Shown one piece after another: positions 1 to 9,035 of a DNA stretch of 64,000 bases. Each line of letters starts with the position of its first letter. The stretch's first letter is position 1. The notes below the pieces were generated by a model, which saw only the letters and a list, made by a program, of their open reading frames with translations, had not been told where the DNA came from and made no database searches. This stretch comes from Acidovorax sp. A1169. GTDB lineage: Bacteria; Pseudomonadota; Gammaproteobacteria; Burkholderiales; Burkholderiaceae_C. Where the stretch lies: contig NZ_JAUZDX010000022.1 of assembly GCF_030704685.1 (NCBI RefSeq), positions 45,129 through 109,128 of the forward strand, read 5' to 3'. Position numbers and translations under genes: made by a program.

Positions 1-331
1 GGCGCGCGGCCTCGATGAAAGAGGCTTCGGCCAGGCCGGTGACGGGCACGGGGCTGCTTTCGCGCAAGGCCATGAGGCCGGGGTCGCCGAAGCAGCCGAT
101 CAGCACAGCGCTGGGTGCCGAGGACTGGGTAGACAAGTCGAGCGCCCAGGCATCGAGCGCGGCATGCGCGGCCACGGCGTAGCTGGCCTCGCAGGCGATG
201 TAGGGCGCGCCAAAGCGTGCGGTGGCCGTGCGCACCACCACATGCGAGCCCGCAGCGGCCTGCACATGCTGCTGCAGCAGCGCGCTGACCTTGGGCGAAG
301 TGTTCGGATTGATGACCAGCAGGTGGCGCAT
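1..331 (-). CDS. Asp/Glu/hydantoin racemase family protein, 3' end outside window
   Basis: The first 110 codons of a gene that runs off the left edge. The N-terminus MRHLLVINPNTS carries the INPNTS signature of the Asp/Glu/hydantoin racemase superfamily, followed by a segment rich in A, S and G and a VLIGCFGDPG stretch holding the first catalytic cysteine region. Members interconvert enantiomers of amino acids or hydantoins, or isomerise maleate, in the cytoplasm. The ATG lies 5 nt after the stop of the GntR gene, so it is the last visible gene of the ABC transporter operon and probably acts on the imported compound. Substrate cannot be told from this fragment. Confidence 0.8.
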   Translation of the reverse strand, partial: MRHLLVINPNTSPKVSALLQQHVQAAAGSHVVVRTATARFGAPYIACEASYAVAAHAALDAWALDLSTQSSAPSAVLIGCFGDPGLMALRESSPVPVTGLAEASFIEAAR

Positions 332-336
332 GCTGC

Positions 337-1149
337 TCAGCCCGCCATTCCCAGCAGGCTCATGAGATCCGGCGCCTCGCTCGCGGGCGGGGTGAACTCC
401 AGCTGCGACTCGATGCGCGCCAAGTGGTCGAGCATGCGGCGCGCGGCCTCCTTGGCGTCGCGCAGGCGGATGGCGTCGATCAGCGCGCGGTGTTCGCGGC
501 AACCGCAGGCGGTGGCCTCCTCGCGCTCGCGCGCATGGCTGGGGCTGTAGGTCATGAGGATCAGCGAGGTGCGCGACACCAGCTCGCGCAGGATGCGCCC
601 CAGCGTCTGGTGCCCGGCAGCCTGCGCGATGTGCAGGTGGAAGTCGCCCGACAGGCGGATGGCGCGGCGCATGTCGCCGCTGGCGCGGGCGGCCTCTTCG
701 TCGTCAATGCAGGCGCGCAGCGCGGCGATGTGCTCGTCGGTGGCGTTGGCGATGAACAGCTCCACCAGGCGCGGCTCCAGCAGGCGGCGGGCCTCGAAGA
801 CTTCGAGCGCCTCTTCGGGGGTGGGCTGGGCGATGGACGCGCCGCGGTTGGGCGTGAGCGTGACCACCTGCTCGTTGGCCAGGCGCACCAGCACCGGCCG
901 CACGCGCGTGCGCGACACTCCGAAGGCCGCCGCCAGCTTGTCCTCCACCAGCTTGGTGCCCGGAGGCAGCCGGTGGTCGAGGATGGCCGAGACCATGCGC
1001 TCGTACATATCGTTGTCGCTGAACAGGCCGCCCGTGGCTGCAGCACTGTCGGCAGGCAGGTCGGCCGGCTCGGAGGATTTGGCCGCAACAGCACGGCGCC
1101 GGGGCTTCGGGGCGGCGGTCATGATGGAATCGTCGGCACGGATGCGCAT
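337..1149 (-). CDS. GntR family transcriptional regulator, FCD (FadR-type) domain
   Basis: A 270-residue DNA-binding repressor or activator. Residues about 48-110 form the winged helix (KLAAAFGVSRTRVRPVLVRL is the recognition region), and the C-terminal two thirds are an all-helical FCD ligand domain with the expected acid/histidine metal-site pattern (GDFHLHIAQ, REHRALIDAI). It sits inside the ABC transporter operon, 21 nt after a permease gene and just before a racemase gene, so the importer substrate or a product is the likely effector. A second in-frame ATG at codon 10 (position 1122) could be the true start. A palindrome at 5637-5648 in front of the operon suits this family. Confidence 0.88.
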   Translation of the reverse strand: MRIRADDSIMTAAPKPRRRAVAAKSSEPADLPADSAAATGGLFSDNDMYERMVSAILDHRLPPGTKLVEDKLAAAFGVSRTRVRPVLVRLANEQVVTLTPNRGASIAQPTPEEALEVFEARRLLEPRLVELFIANATDEHIAALRACIDDEEAARASGDMRRAIRLSGDFHLHIAQAAGHQTLGRILRELVSRTSLILMTYSPSHAREREEATACGCREHRALIDAIRLRDAKEAARRMLDHLARIESQLEFTPPASEAPDLMSLLGMAG

Positions 1150-1170
1150 GGAAGTCTCATGGCGTGCGGC

Positions 1171-2064
1171 TCAGCCGGCCCGCCCTTTCTTGCGCTGGCC
1201 CAACGCCCAGACCAGCGCCAGCGTGATGCCCATGACCACGAATGACACAACCGTGGTCAGCGTGCCCAGCGCGTAGATGGACGGCGTGGTCACCGTGCTG
1301 GTCAGGCCCTGCAGCTCCAGCGGCAGCGTGTTCACGTCGCCAATGGCCTGCGAGGTGCGGGCGATCTCGTCCCAGCTCAGGGTGAAGCCGAACATGCCGA
1401 TGCCCACGACCGAGGGCGCTATCAGCGGCAGCACCACGTGGGCAAAGCCCTGCCAGGGGGTGGCACCCAGGTCGCGCGCCGCCTCTTCGTAGGCCGGGTT
1501 GAAGCGGTTGAACACCGCGAACATGATGAGCAGGCCAAACGGCAAGGTCCAGGTCAGGTGTGCGCCCAGGGCCGAGGTGAACAGACCCAGCGAGGTGCCG
1601 TAGCCCTCCAGCGTGCTCTCCATGCCCAGCCATTCGAGGGCGGCCTTGATGCCGTTGTCGATGAGCCGGAACTCCAGCCCGATGCCCAGCGAGACGATGA
1701 TGGACGGCATGATCAGGCTGGCCACGACGATGAAGAACAGCGTGTTGCCCCCCGCCAGCCGCTTGCGAAAGGCCAGGCCCGCCAGCACCGACAGCACCAC
1801 CGTGCACAGCATCACCGCCACGCCCAGGCCGAGCGAGCGCCACAGCGCCGCGCCGATGTCGACCACGCCCAGCCCCTCGGCCAGCTTGTAGAACCAGTGC
1901 AGCGAGACGCCGCGCATGGGGAAGGTGAGCCCGCCCTCGGGGCCCTGGAAGCTCAGGATGAAGATGACGAACATGGGCCCGTACATGAACAGCACGAACA
2001 GGCTGAACACGATGGCCAGCAGCCAGAAGCTGGCGGGGCGGGATTCGCGGATGCGGGCTTTCAT
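1171..2064 (-). CDS. ABC transporter permease, PotC-like
   Basis: A 297-residue inner-membrane permease with about six transmembrane helices, the first at residues 13-35. The cytoplasmic EAA loop that docks on the ATPase is clear (YEEAARDLGATPWQGFAHVV). The protein belongs to the spermidine/putrescine, thiamine and 2-aminoethylphosphonate importer group (BPD_transp_1 fold). It is the fourth gene of an operon that has ATPase, binding protein and two permeases, starting 40 nt after the partner permease. The substrate is not identifiable from sequence; the linked racemase argues for an amino acid or ring-opened hydantoin derivative, which is an inference. Confidence 0.9.
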   Translation of the reverse strand: MKARIRESRPASFWLLAIVFSLFVLFMYGPMFVIFILSFQGPEGGLTFPMRGVSLHWFYKLAEGLGVVDIGAALWRSLGLGVAVMLCTVVLSVLAGLAFRKRLAGGNTLFFIVVASLIMPSIIVSLGIGLEFRLIDNGIKAALEWLGMESTLEGYGTSLGLFTSALGAHLTWTLPFGLLIMFAVFNRFNPAYEEAARDLGATPWQGFAHVVLPLIAPSVVGIGMFGFTLSWDEIARTSQAIGDVNTLPLELQGLTSTVTTPSIYALGTLTTVVSFVVMGITLALVWALGQRKKGRAG

Positions 2065-2104
2065 GCGGATGTCCTGTGGAGGTTGTCGGCGGCGCAGGTG
2101 GTGC

Positions 2105-3019
2105 TCAAAGCTCTTTGCGGATGTCGACCAGGCGCGTGAGCCCCCAGATGATCATCAGCACCACCGCCAGCAAAATCACGGCATTGGCCGCGGCCAGCGG
2201 GAACTGCAGGTACGAGGTCTGCACCTGGATGATCTTGCCGATGGAGGCGATCTGCTGGCCACCCATCACGCCGATGGTGACGAAGTCGCCCATGATGATG
2301 GTGATCACGAAGATCGAGCCGATGATGATGCCGGTGCGCGAGAGCGGGACGATCACGTTCCACAGCGTCTGCCAGCCGCTGGCGCCGCTGTCGCTGGCCG
2401 CCTCGATGAGGCTGCGGTCGATGCGCATCATGCTGTTGAAGATGGGCACGATCATGAACATGGTGTACAGGTGCACGAAGGCCAGCACCACCGAGAAGTC
2501 CGAGAACAGCAGCCACTCGATGGGCTGATCGACCATGCCCATGCTGATCAGGCTCTGGTTCACCAGGCCATTGCGCCCCAGCAGCGGCACCCACGAGATC
2601 ATGCGGATCACGTTGGAGGTCCAGAACGGGATGGTGCACAGCACGAACAGCAGCGTCTGCATGCCCGACGAGCGCACGTGGAAGGCCAGGAAATAGGCCA
2701 CGGTGAAGCCGATCACCAGCGTGATCAGCCACACGAGAAAACTGAACTTGAGTGTGGAGTAATACGTCTTGAGCGTGACGCACAGGCCCTCCGACGCATC
2801 GCCACAGCCCGCAAAGATCGAGATGTAGTTCTTGAACGTGAAGCCGGGCAAGAGCTCGTACTCGTTGAAGTCCCAGAAGCTGACCATCACGATCAGCGCC
2901 AGCGGAATAAGGAAGAACAGCGCGAACACCAGCGTGAACGGCGCGGCCTGCCACCAGGCGGCAATGCCGCGCCCGGGGGCGGCGCTCGATGGCAGAGACG
3001 GTGTGGTGGTGGTGCTCAT
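2105..3019 (-). CDS. ABC transporter permease, PotB-like
   Basis: A 304-residue permease partnering the gene at 1171-2064. A Ser/Thr-rich cytoplasmic N-terminus is followed by the first membrane helix (about 30-50), a periplasmic loop with two cysteines (FAGCGDASEGLCV), and further helices with an EAA loop (LIEAASDSGASGWQTLWNVI). The ATG at 3019 is preferred over upstream in-frame starts because MSTTTTPSLP matches the usual short N-terminal tail and the upstream stretch is Arg-rich and unlike the family. It lies downstream of the binding-protein gene, the usual order ATPase, binding protein, permease, permease. Confidence 0.9.
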   Translation of the reverse strand: MSTTTTPSLPSSAAPGRGIAAWWQAAPFTLVFALFFLIPLALIVMVSFWDFNEYELLPGFTFKNYISIFAGCGDASEGLCVTLKTYYSTLKFSFLVWLITLVIGFTVAYFLAFHVRSSGMQTLLFVLCTIPFWTSNVIRMISWVPLLGRNGLVNQSLISMGMVDQPIEWLLFSDFSVVLAFVHLYTMFMIVPIFNSMMRIDRSLIEAASDSGASGWQTLWNVIVPLSRTGIIIGSIFVITIIMGDFVTIGVMGGQQIASIGKIIQVQTSYLQFPLAAANAVILLAVVLMIIWGLTRLVDIRKEL

Positions 3020-3119
3020 GGTGTCTTGGAATAACCTGTGAAAGCCCTGCGCCGCGCGCAGGGCATGCCGCCCCCGCTCGGGGCAGCGGGGCACGCCCTG
3101 GCGGGCGTGACGGCCCCTC

Positions 3120-4412
3120 TTATGCAGCTACAAATTCATTCCATTTCTGGACCATGTAGTTGTTTTCGTCCATCAAGGCGTTCCAGCAGGCAATGCCGCC
3201 CATGCGCGCTTCGTAGCTGCCGCCGTCGCGCACCGCGCCGGTCTTGGCCAGCACGTCGCCGCCCGGGCTCTTGATGTCCTGCGTGGCGGGCTTGCCTTCC
3301 ATCCAGTAGGCCCACTCGTAGGCTTCCATCTTGGACTTGGCGGTCTCCAGCACGGCGCTGTAGTAGCCCTGGCGGTTCAGGTAGGCACCGGCCCAGCCAT
3401 CGAGGAACCAGTTGATGAACTCGTAGGCGCCGTCGAGCTTGCGACCCGACAGGGTGGCCGGCAGGCCGAAGCCGGCGGCCCAGGCGCGGTAACCTTCCTT
3501 GAGCGGCTGGAAGTTGCAGGCGATGCCCTTGGTGCGCACGGCGGTGACGGCCGGGCTCCACATCGACTGGATCACTACTTCGCCCGATGCCATCAGGTTC
3601 ACCGACTCGTTGAAGTCCTTCCACAGCGCGCGGAACTGGCCCTGCTTCTTGGCCTCGATCAGGGTCTTGATCGTGAGATCGATCTCCTTCTTCGTCATGT
3701 TGCCCTTGTCGGGGTACTTGTAGATACCCATGGCCTCGACCACCATGGCGGCGTCCATGATGCCGATCGAGGGAATGTTCAGGATCGCGGTCTTGCCCTT
3801 GAACTCGGGGTTGAGCAGCTCGGCCCAGGAGTTGATGGGGCGCTTGATCAAATCGGGGCGGATGCCCAGCGTGTCGGCGTTGTACACGGTGGGGATCAGC
3901 GACATGAACTGCGTGGGCGCCGTCGCGAACTTCTTGGACTTCTCGCCTTCCAGGTAGATCACCTTCTTGGGCGCCGTGCCCTGGTCGCCCACGGCCTTGC
4001 CGGCCACCATGCCGTTGGTGAACAGCGTGGTGATCTTGTCGGCGTTCTTGATGCGCTTGGTGTCGATGCCCTTCAAGTTGCCCGTGGGCACGATCTTTTT
4101 CAGCGAGAAGTATTCGGTGTCGATCAGGTCGAAGCTGTTGGGTGCGGTCACGGCGCGCTTGGTCACGTCGTCGGTGGTCACGGCCACGTACTGGATCTCG
4201 ATGCCGGTGTCGGCCTTGAACTTCTCGGCGATGGCCTTGTCCTGGTTCACGGCCGTGCCCAGGTAGCGCAGCACGATCTTTTCCTGCGAATGGACGGCCG
4301 GGAACACGCCTGCGGCCAGGATGCCCGCCGTGCCCTTGAGCAGCGAGCGGCGCTGCACGCCGGTGGTGTCAGAGGCAACAGCGGGGGAATCGGCACGAGA
4401 GTCGTCGGACAT
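3120..4412 (-). CDS. ABC transporter substrate-binding protein, PotD/PotF-like, Tat signal
   Basis: A 430-residue periplasmic binding protein. The N-terminus holds a twin-arginine motif (QRRSLLKG, about residues 25-32) followed by an Ala/Gly-rich hydrophobic stretch and a likely cleavage before QEKIVLRYLG, so export is probably through Tat. The mature part has the extracellular solute-binding family 1 pattern seen in spermidine/putrescine-type proteins. The ATG at 4412 is supported by AAGGAG about 8 nt upstream. It binds the ligand for the two permeases downstream and the ATPase upstream. The ligand is not predictable from sequence alone. Confidence 0.88.
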   Translation of the reverse strand: MSDDSRADSPAVASDTTGVQRRSLLKGTAGILAAGVFPAVHSQEKIVLRYLGTAVNQDKAIAEKFKADTGIEIQYVAVTTDDVTKRAVTAPNSFDLIDTEYFSLKKIVPTGNLKGIDTKRIKNADKITTLFTNGMVAGKAVGDQGTAPKKVIYLEGEKSKKFATAPTQFMSLIPTVYNADTLGIRPDLIKRPINSWAELLNPEFKGKTAILNIPSIGIMDAAMVVEAMGIYKYPDKGNMTKKEIDLTIKTLIEAKKQGQFRALWKDFNESVNLMASGEVVIQSMWSPAVTAVRTKGIACNFQPLKEGYRAWAAGFGLPATLSGRKLDGAYEFINWFLDGWAGAYLNRQGYYSAVLETAKSKMEAYEWAYWMEGKPATQDIKSPGGDVLAKTGAVRDGGSYEARMGGIACWNALMDENNYMVQKWNEFVAA

Positions 4413-4482
4413 GGGAGAGCTCCTTGGTTTGCAAAGTGGAGGGGTGGAAACAGACAGCGGACAACGAAAGAAAGAGGAAAAC

Positions 4483-5583
4483 TCAGGCCGGCACGGCCTG
4501 GGCAGTGGCCGTCGCCACGGGCGCGGACACAGGTACCGCCTGCGGGGAGAGAGAATGGGCCTGCTCGGGGGTCCAATGCAGCTGCACCGCCTGCCCCACC
4601 GTGTAGGGCTGCGCAGCAAAGGCGGCTTCGGAGACCATCACTGCGTAGGCGGCCGTGGAGTTCGCCGACAGGGCCACGCCCTGCTTTTGCAGGCCCAGCA
4701 GCACGTAGGTGCCCTGGTATTCCACGTCGGTGACCACGGCCTGCATGTGCAGGGCCCTGGAGGGCAGCGGCGTGCCCTGCGGCAGCACCTGCAGATGGTC
4801 GGTGCGCACGCCGACCTTGCCGTCGGGTGTATCGATCACGTTGTGACCGCCCATGAAGCGCGCCACGAATTCGCTGGCGGGCCGGTTGTAGACCTCGTGC
4901 GGCGAGCCCACCTGCTCGATCACGCCGTGGTTCATCACCACCATGGTGTCGGCCAGGGCCATGGCCTCTTCCTGCGAGTGGGTCACATGGATGAAGGTCA
5001 GGCCCAGCTCCTTCTGCCAGCGGCGCAGCTCGGCACGCATCTGGATGCGCAAGAACGGGTCGAGCGCCGACAGGGGTTCGTCCAACAGCAGCACGCGCGG
5101 CTGGGTGATCAGCGCACGCGCCAGCGCCACGCGCTGCTGCTGCCCACCCGAGAGCTCGGCCGGCTTGCGCTCGGCCAGGTGGCCCATGGCCACGCGCTCC
5201 AGCAGATCACGCGCCTTGGCCTGCCGCTCGGCCTTGGCCATGCCCTTCATCTTGAGGCTGAAGGCCACGTTGTCCAGCGCCGAAAGGTGCGGGAACAGCG
5301 CGAAGCTCTGGAACATCATGGCCGTGCCGCGCGCGGCGGCGGGCAGGTCGGTGATGTTGCGGTTTTCGAGCAATATGTCGCCGCTGGTCACCGACTCGTG
5401 CCCGGCGATCATGCGCAGCGTGGTGCTCTTGCCGCAGCCCGAAGGGCCCAGCAGGCAACAGTAGCTGCCGCTAGCGATGCGCAGGTCGATGGCGTCCACG
5501 GCGGGCTTGCCGCTGGCGTAGCGCTTGGTAAGCGCCACGATCTCGATGGCGGTCGGGGGCTGGGCAGGCGTGGTGTCTTGCAT
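4483..5583 (-). CDS. ABC transporter ATP-binding protein, PotA-like
   Basis: A 366-residue ATPase energising the importer. It shows the Walker A loop (GPSGCGKST), the ABC signature (LSGGQQQRVALARAL), Walker B (LLLDEPLSALD) and the switch histidine region (FIHVTHSQEEAM), then a C-terminal TOBE-type regulatory domain from about residue 240, as in PotA, FbpC and CysA. The start at 5583 (MQDTTPAQ) is chosen over one 13 codons upstream because the longer version would run toward the probable operator. It is the first gene of a five- or six-gene operon. Confidence 0.92.
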   Translation of the reverse strand: MQDTTPAQPPTAIEIVALTKRYASGKPAVDAIDLRIASGSYCCLLGPSGCGKSTTLRMIAGHESVTSGDILLENRNITDLPAAARGTAMMFQSFALFPHLSALDNVAFSLKMKGMAKAERQAKARDLLERVAMGHLAERKPAELSGGQQQRVALARALITQPRVLLLDEPLSALDPFLRIQMRAELRRWQKELGLTFIHVTHSQEEAMALADTMVVMNHGVIEQVGSPHEVYNRPASEFVARFMGGHNVIDTPDGKVGVRTDHLQVLPQGTPLPSRALHMQAVVTDVEYQGTYVLLGLQKQGVALSANSTAAYAVMVSEAAFAAQPYTVGQAVQLHWTPEQAHSLSPQAVPVSAPVATATAQAVPA

Positions 5584-5636
5584 GCCATGATCTACGCAAT
5601 CTGCGTGCCAGCCTTTGCGCACAATGTTTCGCGCAG

Positions 5637-5648
5637 TTTGTATACAAA
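5637..5648. promoter_or_regulatory. Candidate GntR operator palindrome (TTTGTATACAAA)
   Basis: A perfect 12-bp palindrome 53 nt upstream of the first gene of the ABC transporter operon. Its core GTATAC fits the GT-N(0-1)-AC type consensus bound by FCD-domain GntR regulators, and such a regulator is the fifth gene of the same operon. Autoregulation by that protein is inferred. The site also lies about 200 bp upstream of the divergent diguanylate cyclase gene, so it could influence both. Confidence 0.5.
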
Positions 5649-5847
5649 ATGCACCGATATCGTGCGCAACCGCTCCCGCCTTGGGCCGCGCGGCACCAAA
5701 AACGACGTCGCGCTACTACCACATAAGCCATTCGGCACCATCTGCGCACACGGACAGGTGCCAGTGCAGCCCGGTCACTGGCTATACTGGCAAGTCGCAG
5801 AAACATTTCCTTACGAGGCGCCCCCCGTCCCACCGCAGTACTGCAGG

Positions 5848-6981
5848 ATGACGAATCTCGACCCTCGCTCCATGATCGCCCTGGCGGGATTCATGTCCGC
5901 CCTGATGGCCATCGTGCTGGCTTGCATGCGGCGCTACTACCCGGCCCACATCCGGGGCATCAGCTCCTGGGCAGCGGCACCGGTGTTCTGGCTGGCATCC
6001 ACCGCACTCTTCAGCGCGCGCAGCCTGGTGCCCGACTGGATGAGCTTGGTAGGCGCCAACATGCTGCTCGTGCTGGGCACCATGACCTACTACATGGGTA
6101 CCCGCGCCTTTCTGGGGCACGCCCACACCTGGCGCATCTGGGGCGCGGTGCTGACCGTGTGCCTGGGCGTATTCACCTGGCTGTCCTATGGCTGGCCCAA
6201 CTACAGCGTGCGGCTGAGCTTCTTCACGCTGGTGATGTCTTGCATCTACGGCGCCCAGTTGCGCTTTCTGCTGCGCCATGGGGGCAGCAACTTCCCGGTG
6301 CGACTGGTGGAGGTGGTGCTGGTGCTGCACCTCACGGTGCTTCTGGTGCGGCTTGGCTCCATCTTCGCGGGGTTTGCGGGCGACAACCTCATGGAGCCAT
6401 CGGTCTACCAGAACCTGTACATCGGCGCCTATGCGCTCACGGTGCTCATGCTCTCCATCGGCGCGCTGCTCATGGCCACCGACCGGCTGCGCACCGAGCT
6501 TGAACACCTGGCCACGCACGACTCGCTGACCCCGGCCCTCAACCGGCGCGCGCTGCTGCAGCGCTGCGAAGAGGAACTGGAGCGCGCGCGCCGCTACGGC
6601 GGCGGCCCCTCGCTGATGATGCTGGACCTGGACCATTTCAAGGCCGTGAACGACAGCTGCGGCCACCAGCATGGCGATGCGGTGCTGGTGCACTTCGTGC
6701 AACGCACCCTGGCCGTGCTGCGCACGCCCGACCGCATGGGCCGCTATGGCGGCGAAGAGTTCATGGTGGTGCTGCCCGGCACCGATGCCGTCGCAGCGCT
6801 CAACGTGGCCCGGCGCATCCACGCCACGCTGGCCGTGGGCCACCCGCTCGATTGCCGGGTCAGCATCGGCCTGACCCAATGGAACGGCCCCGGCGACACG
6901 CTGGACGCCATGCTCGCACGCGCCGATGCCGCGCTGTACCAGGCCAAGGCGCAGGGGCGCAATCAGACGGCTGTAGGCTGA
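5848..6981 (+). CDS. Membrane-bound diguanylate cyclase (GGDEF domain)
   Basis: A 377-residue protein that should make cyclic di-GMP from two GTP. Residues 1-210 contain about six to seven hydrophobic helices forming an integral sensor region with no recognisable named domain. The C-terminal GGDEF domain is intact: the active-site motif is GGEEF at residues 301-305, and an RTPD inhibitory I-site sits five residues upstream (292-295), so product inhibition is expected. The start ATG has only a weak ribosome site (GCAGG). The 3' end overlaps the convergent CitE-like gene by 19 nt. No partner gene reveals the signal. Confidence 0.88.
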   Translation: MTNLDPRSMIALAGFMSALMAIVLACMRRYYPAHIRGISSWAAAPVFWLASTALFSARSLVPDWMSLVGANMLLVLGTMTYYMGTRAFLGHAHTWRIWGAVLTVCLGVFTWLSYGWPNYSVRLSFFTLVMSCIYGAQLRFLLRHGGSNFPVRLVEVVLVLHLTVLLVRLGSIFAGFAGDNLMEPSVYQNLYIGAYALTVLMLSIGALLMATDRLRTELEHLATHDSLTPALNRRALLQRCEEELERARRYGGGPSLMMLDLDHFKAVNDSCGHQHGDAVLVHFVQRTLAVLRTPDRMGRYGGEEFMVVLPGTDAVAALNVARRIHATLAVGHPLDCRVSIGLTQWNGPGDTLDAMLARADAALYQAKAQGRNQTAVG

Positions 6982-7838
6982 TCTACCGAGCGCGCCAGCA
7001 GGCGGGCAGCCAGCGCCAATACCGGCGCATCGACCATGCGGCCTTCCAGCCGAAATACGGCCCCGCCGTGTGCGGGTGCTGCCGCCAGCACCCTTCTCGC
7101 CCACGCCAGTTCCTGCGGCTGGGGCGCAAAGGCGGCCTGCACCGGCACCACCTGCGCGGGGTGGATGCACAGCTTGCCGCCAAAGCCCATGCGCCGGCTG
7201 CGCGCCGTGTCCTCGGCCAGGCGCGCCAGGTCGTCGGTGGCCGTGGTCACGCCATCCACCGGCGCGGCCAGCCCTGCGCGGCGCGAGGCGCGCACCAGCG
7301 CCAGGCGCACGGGCAGCAGCTCGGCCTCGTCGGCAGCGCATTCCATGCCCAGATCCACCTGCAAGTCGAGGTGGCCAAACGCCAGGCGCACCACCTGCGG
7401 TGCCTGCGCCAGTGCATCCAGCGCATCTAGCCCCGCATTCGATTCGACCAGCGGCACCAGCAGTCCTTGCGGGCCCAGCGCCTGGGCCACGGCGGCCAGC
7501 GCCACTGACGACTCGGCCTTGGCCAGCATGGCACCGGCCAGGCCCAGGGCCACGCAGGCGGCCACGGCCGCCACATCGTCGCTGTGCCAGGGCGTGCCGG
7601 CGGCATTGGTGCGCACCAGCAGGCGCGCGCGCTGCGCTGGCTCCAAAGCCTTCACGGCGGCCACCAAGGCTATGCGCGCGGCCGCCTTTTCATCGGGCGC
7701 CACCGCGTCTTCCAGGTCCACGACCACCGCACCTGCGCCGCTGGCCAGGGCCTTGGCGATGCGCTCGGGCCGGGTGGCGGGCACGAAGAGGAAGGCCGTC
7801 GCGCGGGCCATTGCCTGGTGGGTGGACGGCACTGCCAT
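6963..7838 (-). CDS. HpcH/HpaI aldolase / citrate lyase beta-subunit (CitE-like) family protein
   Basis: A 291-residue TIM-barrel lyase. FVPATRPERI, VVDLEDAVAPDEK, the glutamate in PLVESNAG and the closing GFGGKLCIHPAQ are the landmark motifs of CitE-like CoA-ester lyases (malyl-CoA, citramalyl-CoA, citryl type). It shares one nucleotide with the CoA-transferase stop upstream (TGATG), so the two are translationally coupled. Activation of a dicarboxylic acid by the transferase followed by cleavage of a hydroxyacyl-CoA is the probable route. Candidate substrates include citramalate, malate or itaconate derivatives; this is inferred. Confidence 0.87.
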   Translation of the reverse strand: MAVPSTHQAMARATAFLFVPATRPERIAKALASGAGAVVVDLEDAVAPDEKAAARIALVAAVKALEPAQRARLLVRTNAAGTPWHSDDVAAVAACVALGLAGAMLAKAESSVALAAVAQALGPQGLLVPLVESNAGLDALDALAQAPQVVRLAFGHLDLQVDLGMECAADEAELLPVRLALVRASRRAGLAAPVDGVTTATDDLARLAEDTARSRRMGFGGKLCIHPAQVVPVQAAFAPQPQELAWARRVLAAAPAHGGAVFRLEGRMVDAPVLALAARLLARSVDQPTAV

Positions 7839-9019
7839 CAGATGGCCTTGCTGGCGCGCAGCGCCGCCAGGTGCCCCTCCCCACGCCCCAGCGAGCGCAG
7901 GATGGCCTCGGTGTGCTCACCCACGGCGGGTATCGGGTCCATGCGGTAGTCGAAGCTGCTGTGCGCGCCGGGCGGCAGCAAAGCGTCGAGCGGCCCTTCG
8001 GGCGTGTCCACCTGCTGCACGCGGCCGCGCGCCTGCAACTGCGGGTGCGCCCAGACCTCGGCCATGGTGTTCATGCGCGCGTTGGCAATGCGCGCCGCTT
8101 CCAGCCGCTCGATGACCTGCGCGGCCGTGAGCGTGCCGAACACGGCGAGGATCAGGGCCCGGAGTTCGGCCCGGTGCGCGTTGCGCCGGGCATTGCTGTC
8201 AAAGCGCGGGTCGGCGGCCAACTGCGGCTGCAGCAGCACATGTTCGCAGAACAGCTTCCACTCGCGCTCGTTCTGCAGGCCCAGCATCACCGTGCCACCG
8301 TCGCCGGCCAGAAAGGGGCCGTAGGGGTAGATGGTGGCATGCGATGCGGCATTGCGCGGCGGCGGCGTGGCGCCACCGTAGGCGTAGTACATCGGAAAAC
8401 CCATCCACTCGGCCAGCGATTCGAGCATGGAAACATCGATGCGCGAACCCTGCCCCGTCTTCTCGCGCTGCATCAGCGCGGCAAGCACACTGGTGTAGGC
8501 ATACATGCCCGCCGCGATGTCGGCAATGGAGTTGCCCGACTTGCAGGGCTCCTCGGGCGTACCGGTCACCGACAGGTAGCCCGCCTCGCTCTGGATCAGC
8601 AGGTCATACGCCTTCTTGTCGCGGTAGGGGCCATCGCTTCCATAGCCCGAGATGTCGCAGACGATGAGGCGCGGGTTGTGGGCGCTCAGGGCCTCCCACG
8701 ACAGGCCCATGCGCGCGGTGGCACCGGGGGCGAGGTTCTGCACCAGCACATCGGCGCTGGCCAGCAGCTCCCACAACACGGCCAGGGCCTCGGGCTGCTT
8801 GAGGTCCAGCGTGAGGCTTTCCTTGGAGCGGTTGACCCAGACGAAGTGCGAGGCCATGCCCTCTGCCCTTGTGTCGTAATCGCGCGCAAAGTCGCCGCCG
8901 CCAGGGCGCTCGACCTTGATCACACGGGCGCCCAGATCGGCCAGCTGGCGGGTGCAGAACGGGGCGGCGATCGCATGCTCGAGCGACACCACGGTGATGT
9001 GGTCCAGGGGGCGGGTCAT
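7838..9019 (-). CDS. Class III CoA-transferase (CaiB/BaiF family)
   Basis: A 393-residue family III CoA-transferase that moves CoA between carboxylic acids. The N-terminal Rossmann part carries RQLADLGARVIKVERPGGGD, typical of the family, and the catalytic aspartate is expected at D167 (SIADIAAGMYA). Its ATG lies 16 nt after the stop of the Bug binding-protein gene and its stop overlaps the CitE-like gene. The context implies use of an acid captured by the Bug protein. Members include formyl-CoA, succinyl-CoA:citramalate and mesaconyl transferases; which one cannot be decided here. Confidence 0.88.
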   Translation of the reverse strand: MTRPLDHITVVSLEHAIAAPFCTRQLADLGARVIKVERPGGGDFARDYDTRAEGMASHFVWVNRSKESLTLDLKQPEALAVLWELLASADVLVQNLAPGATARMGLSWEALSAHNPRLIVCDISGYGSDGPYRDKKAYDLLIQSEAGYLSVTGTPEEPCKSGNSIADIAAGMYAYTSVLAALMQREKTGQGSRIDVSMLESLAEWMGFPMYYAYGGATPPPRNAASHATIYPYGPFLAGDGGTVMLGLQNEREWKLFCEHVLLQPQLAADPRFDSNARRNAHRAELRALILAVFGTLTAAQVIERLEAARIANARMNTMAEVWAHPQLQARGRVQQVDTPEGPLDALLPPGAHSSFDYRMDPIPAVGEHTEAILRSLGRGEGHLAALRASKAI

Positions 9020-9035
9020 TGGCTGGCTCCCGTGC

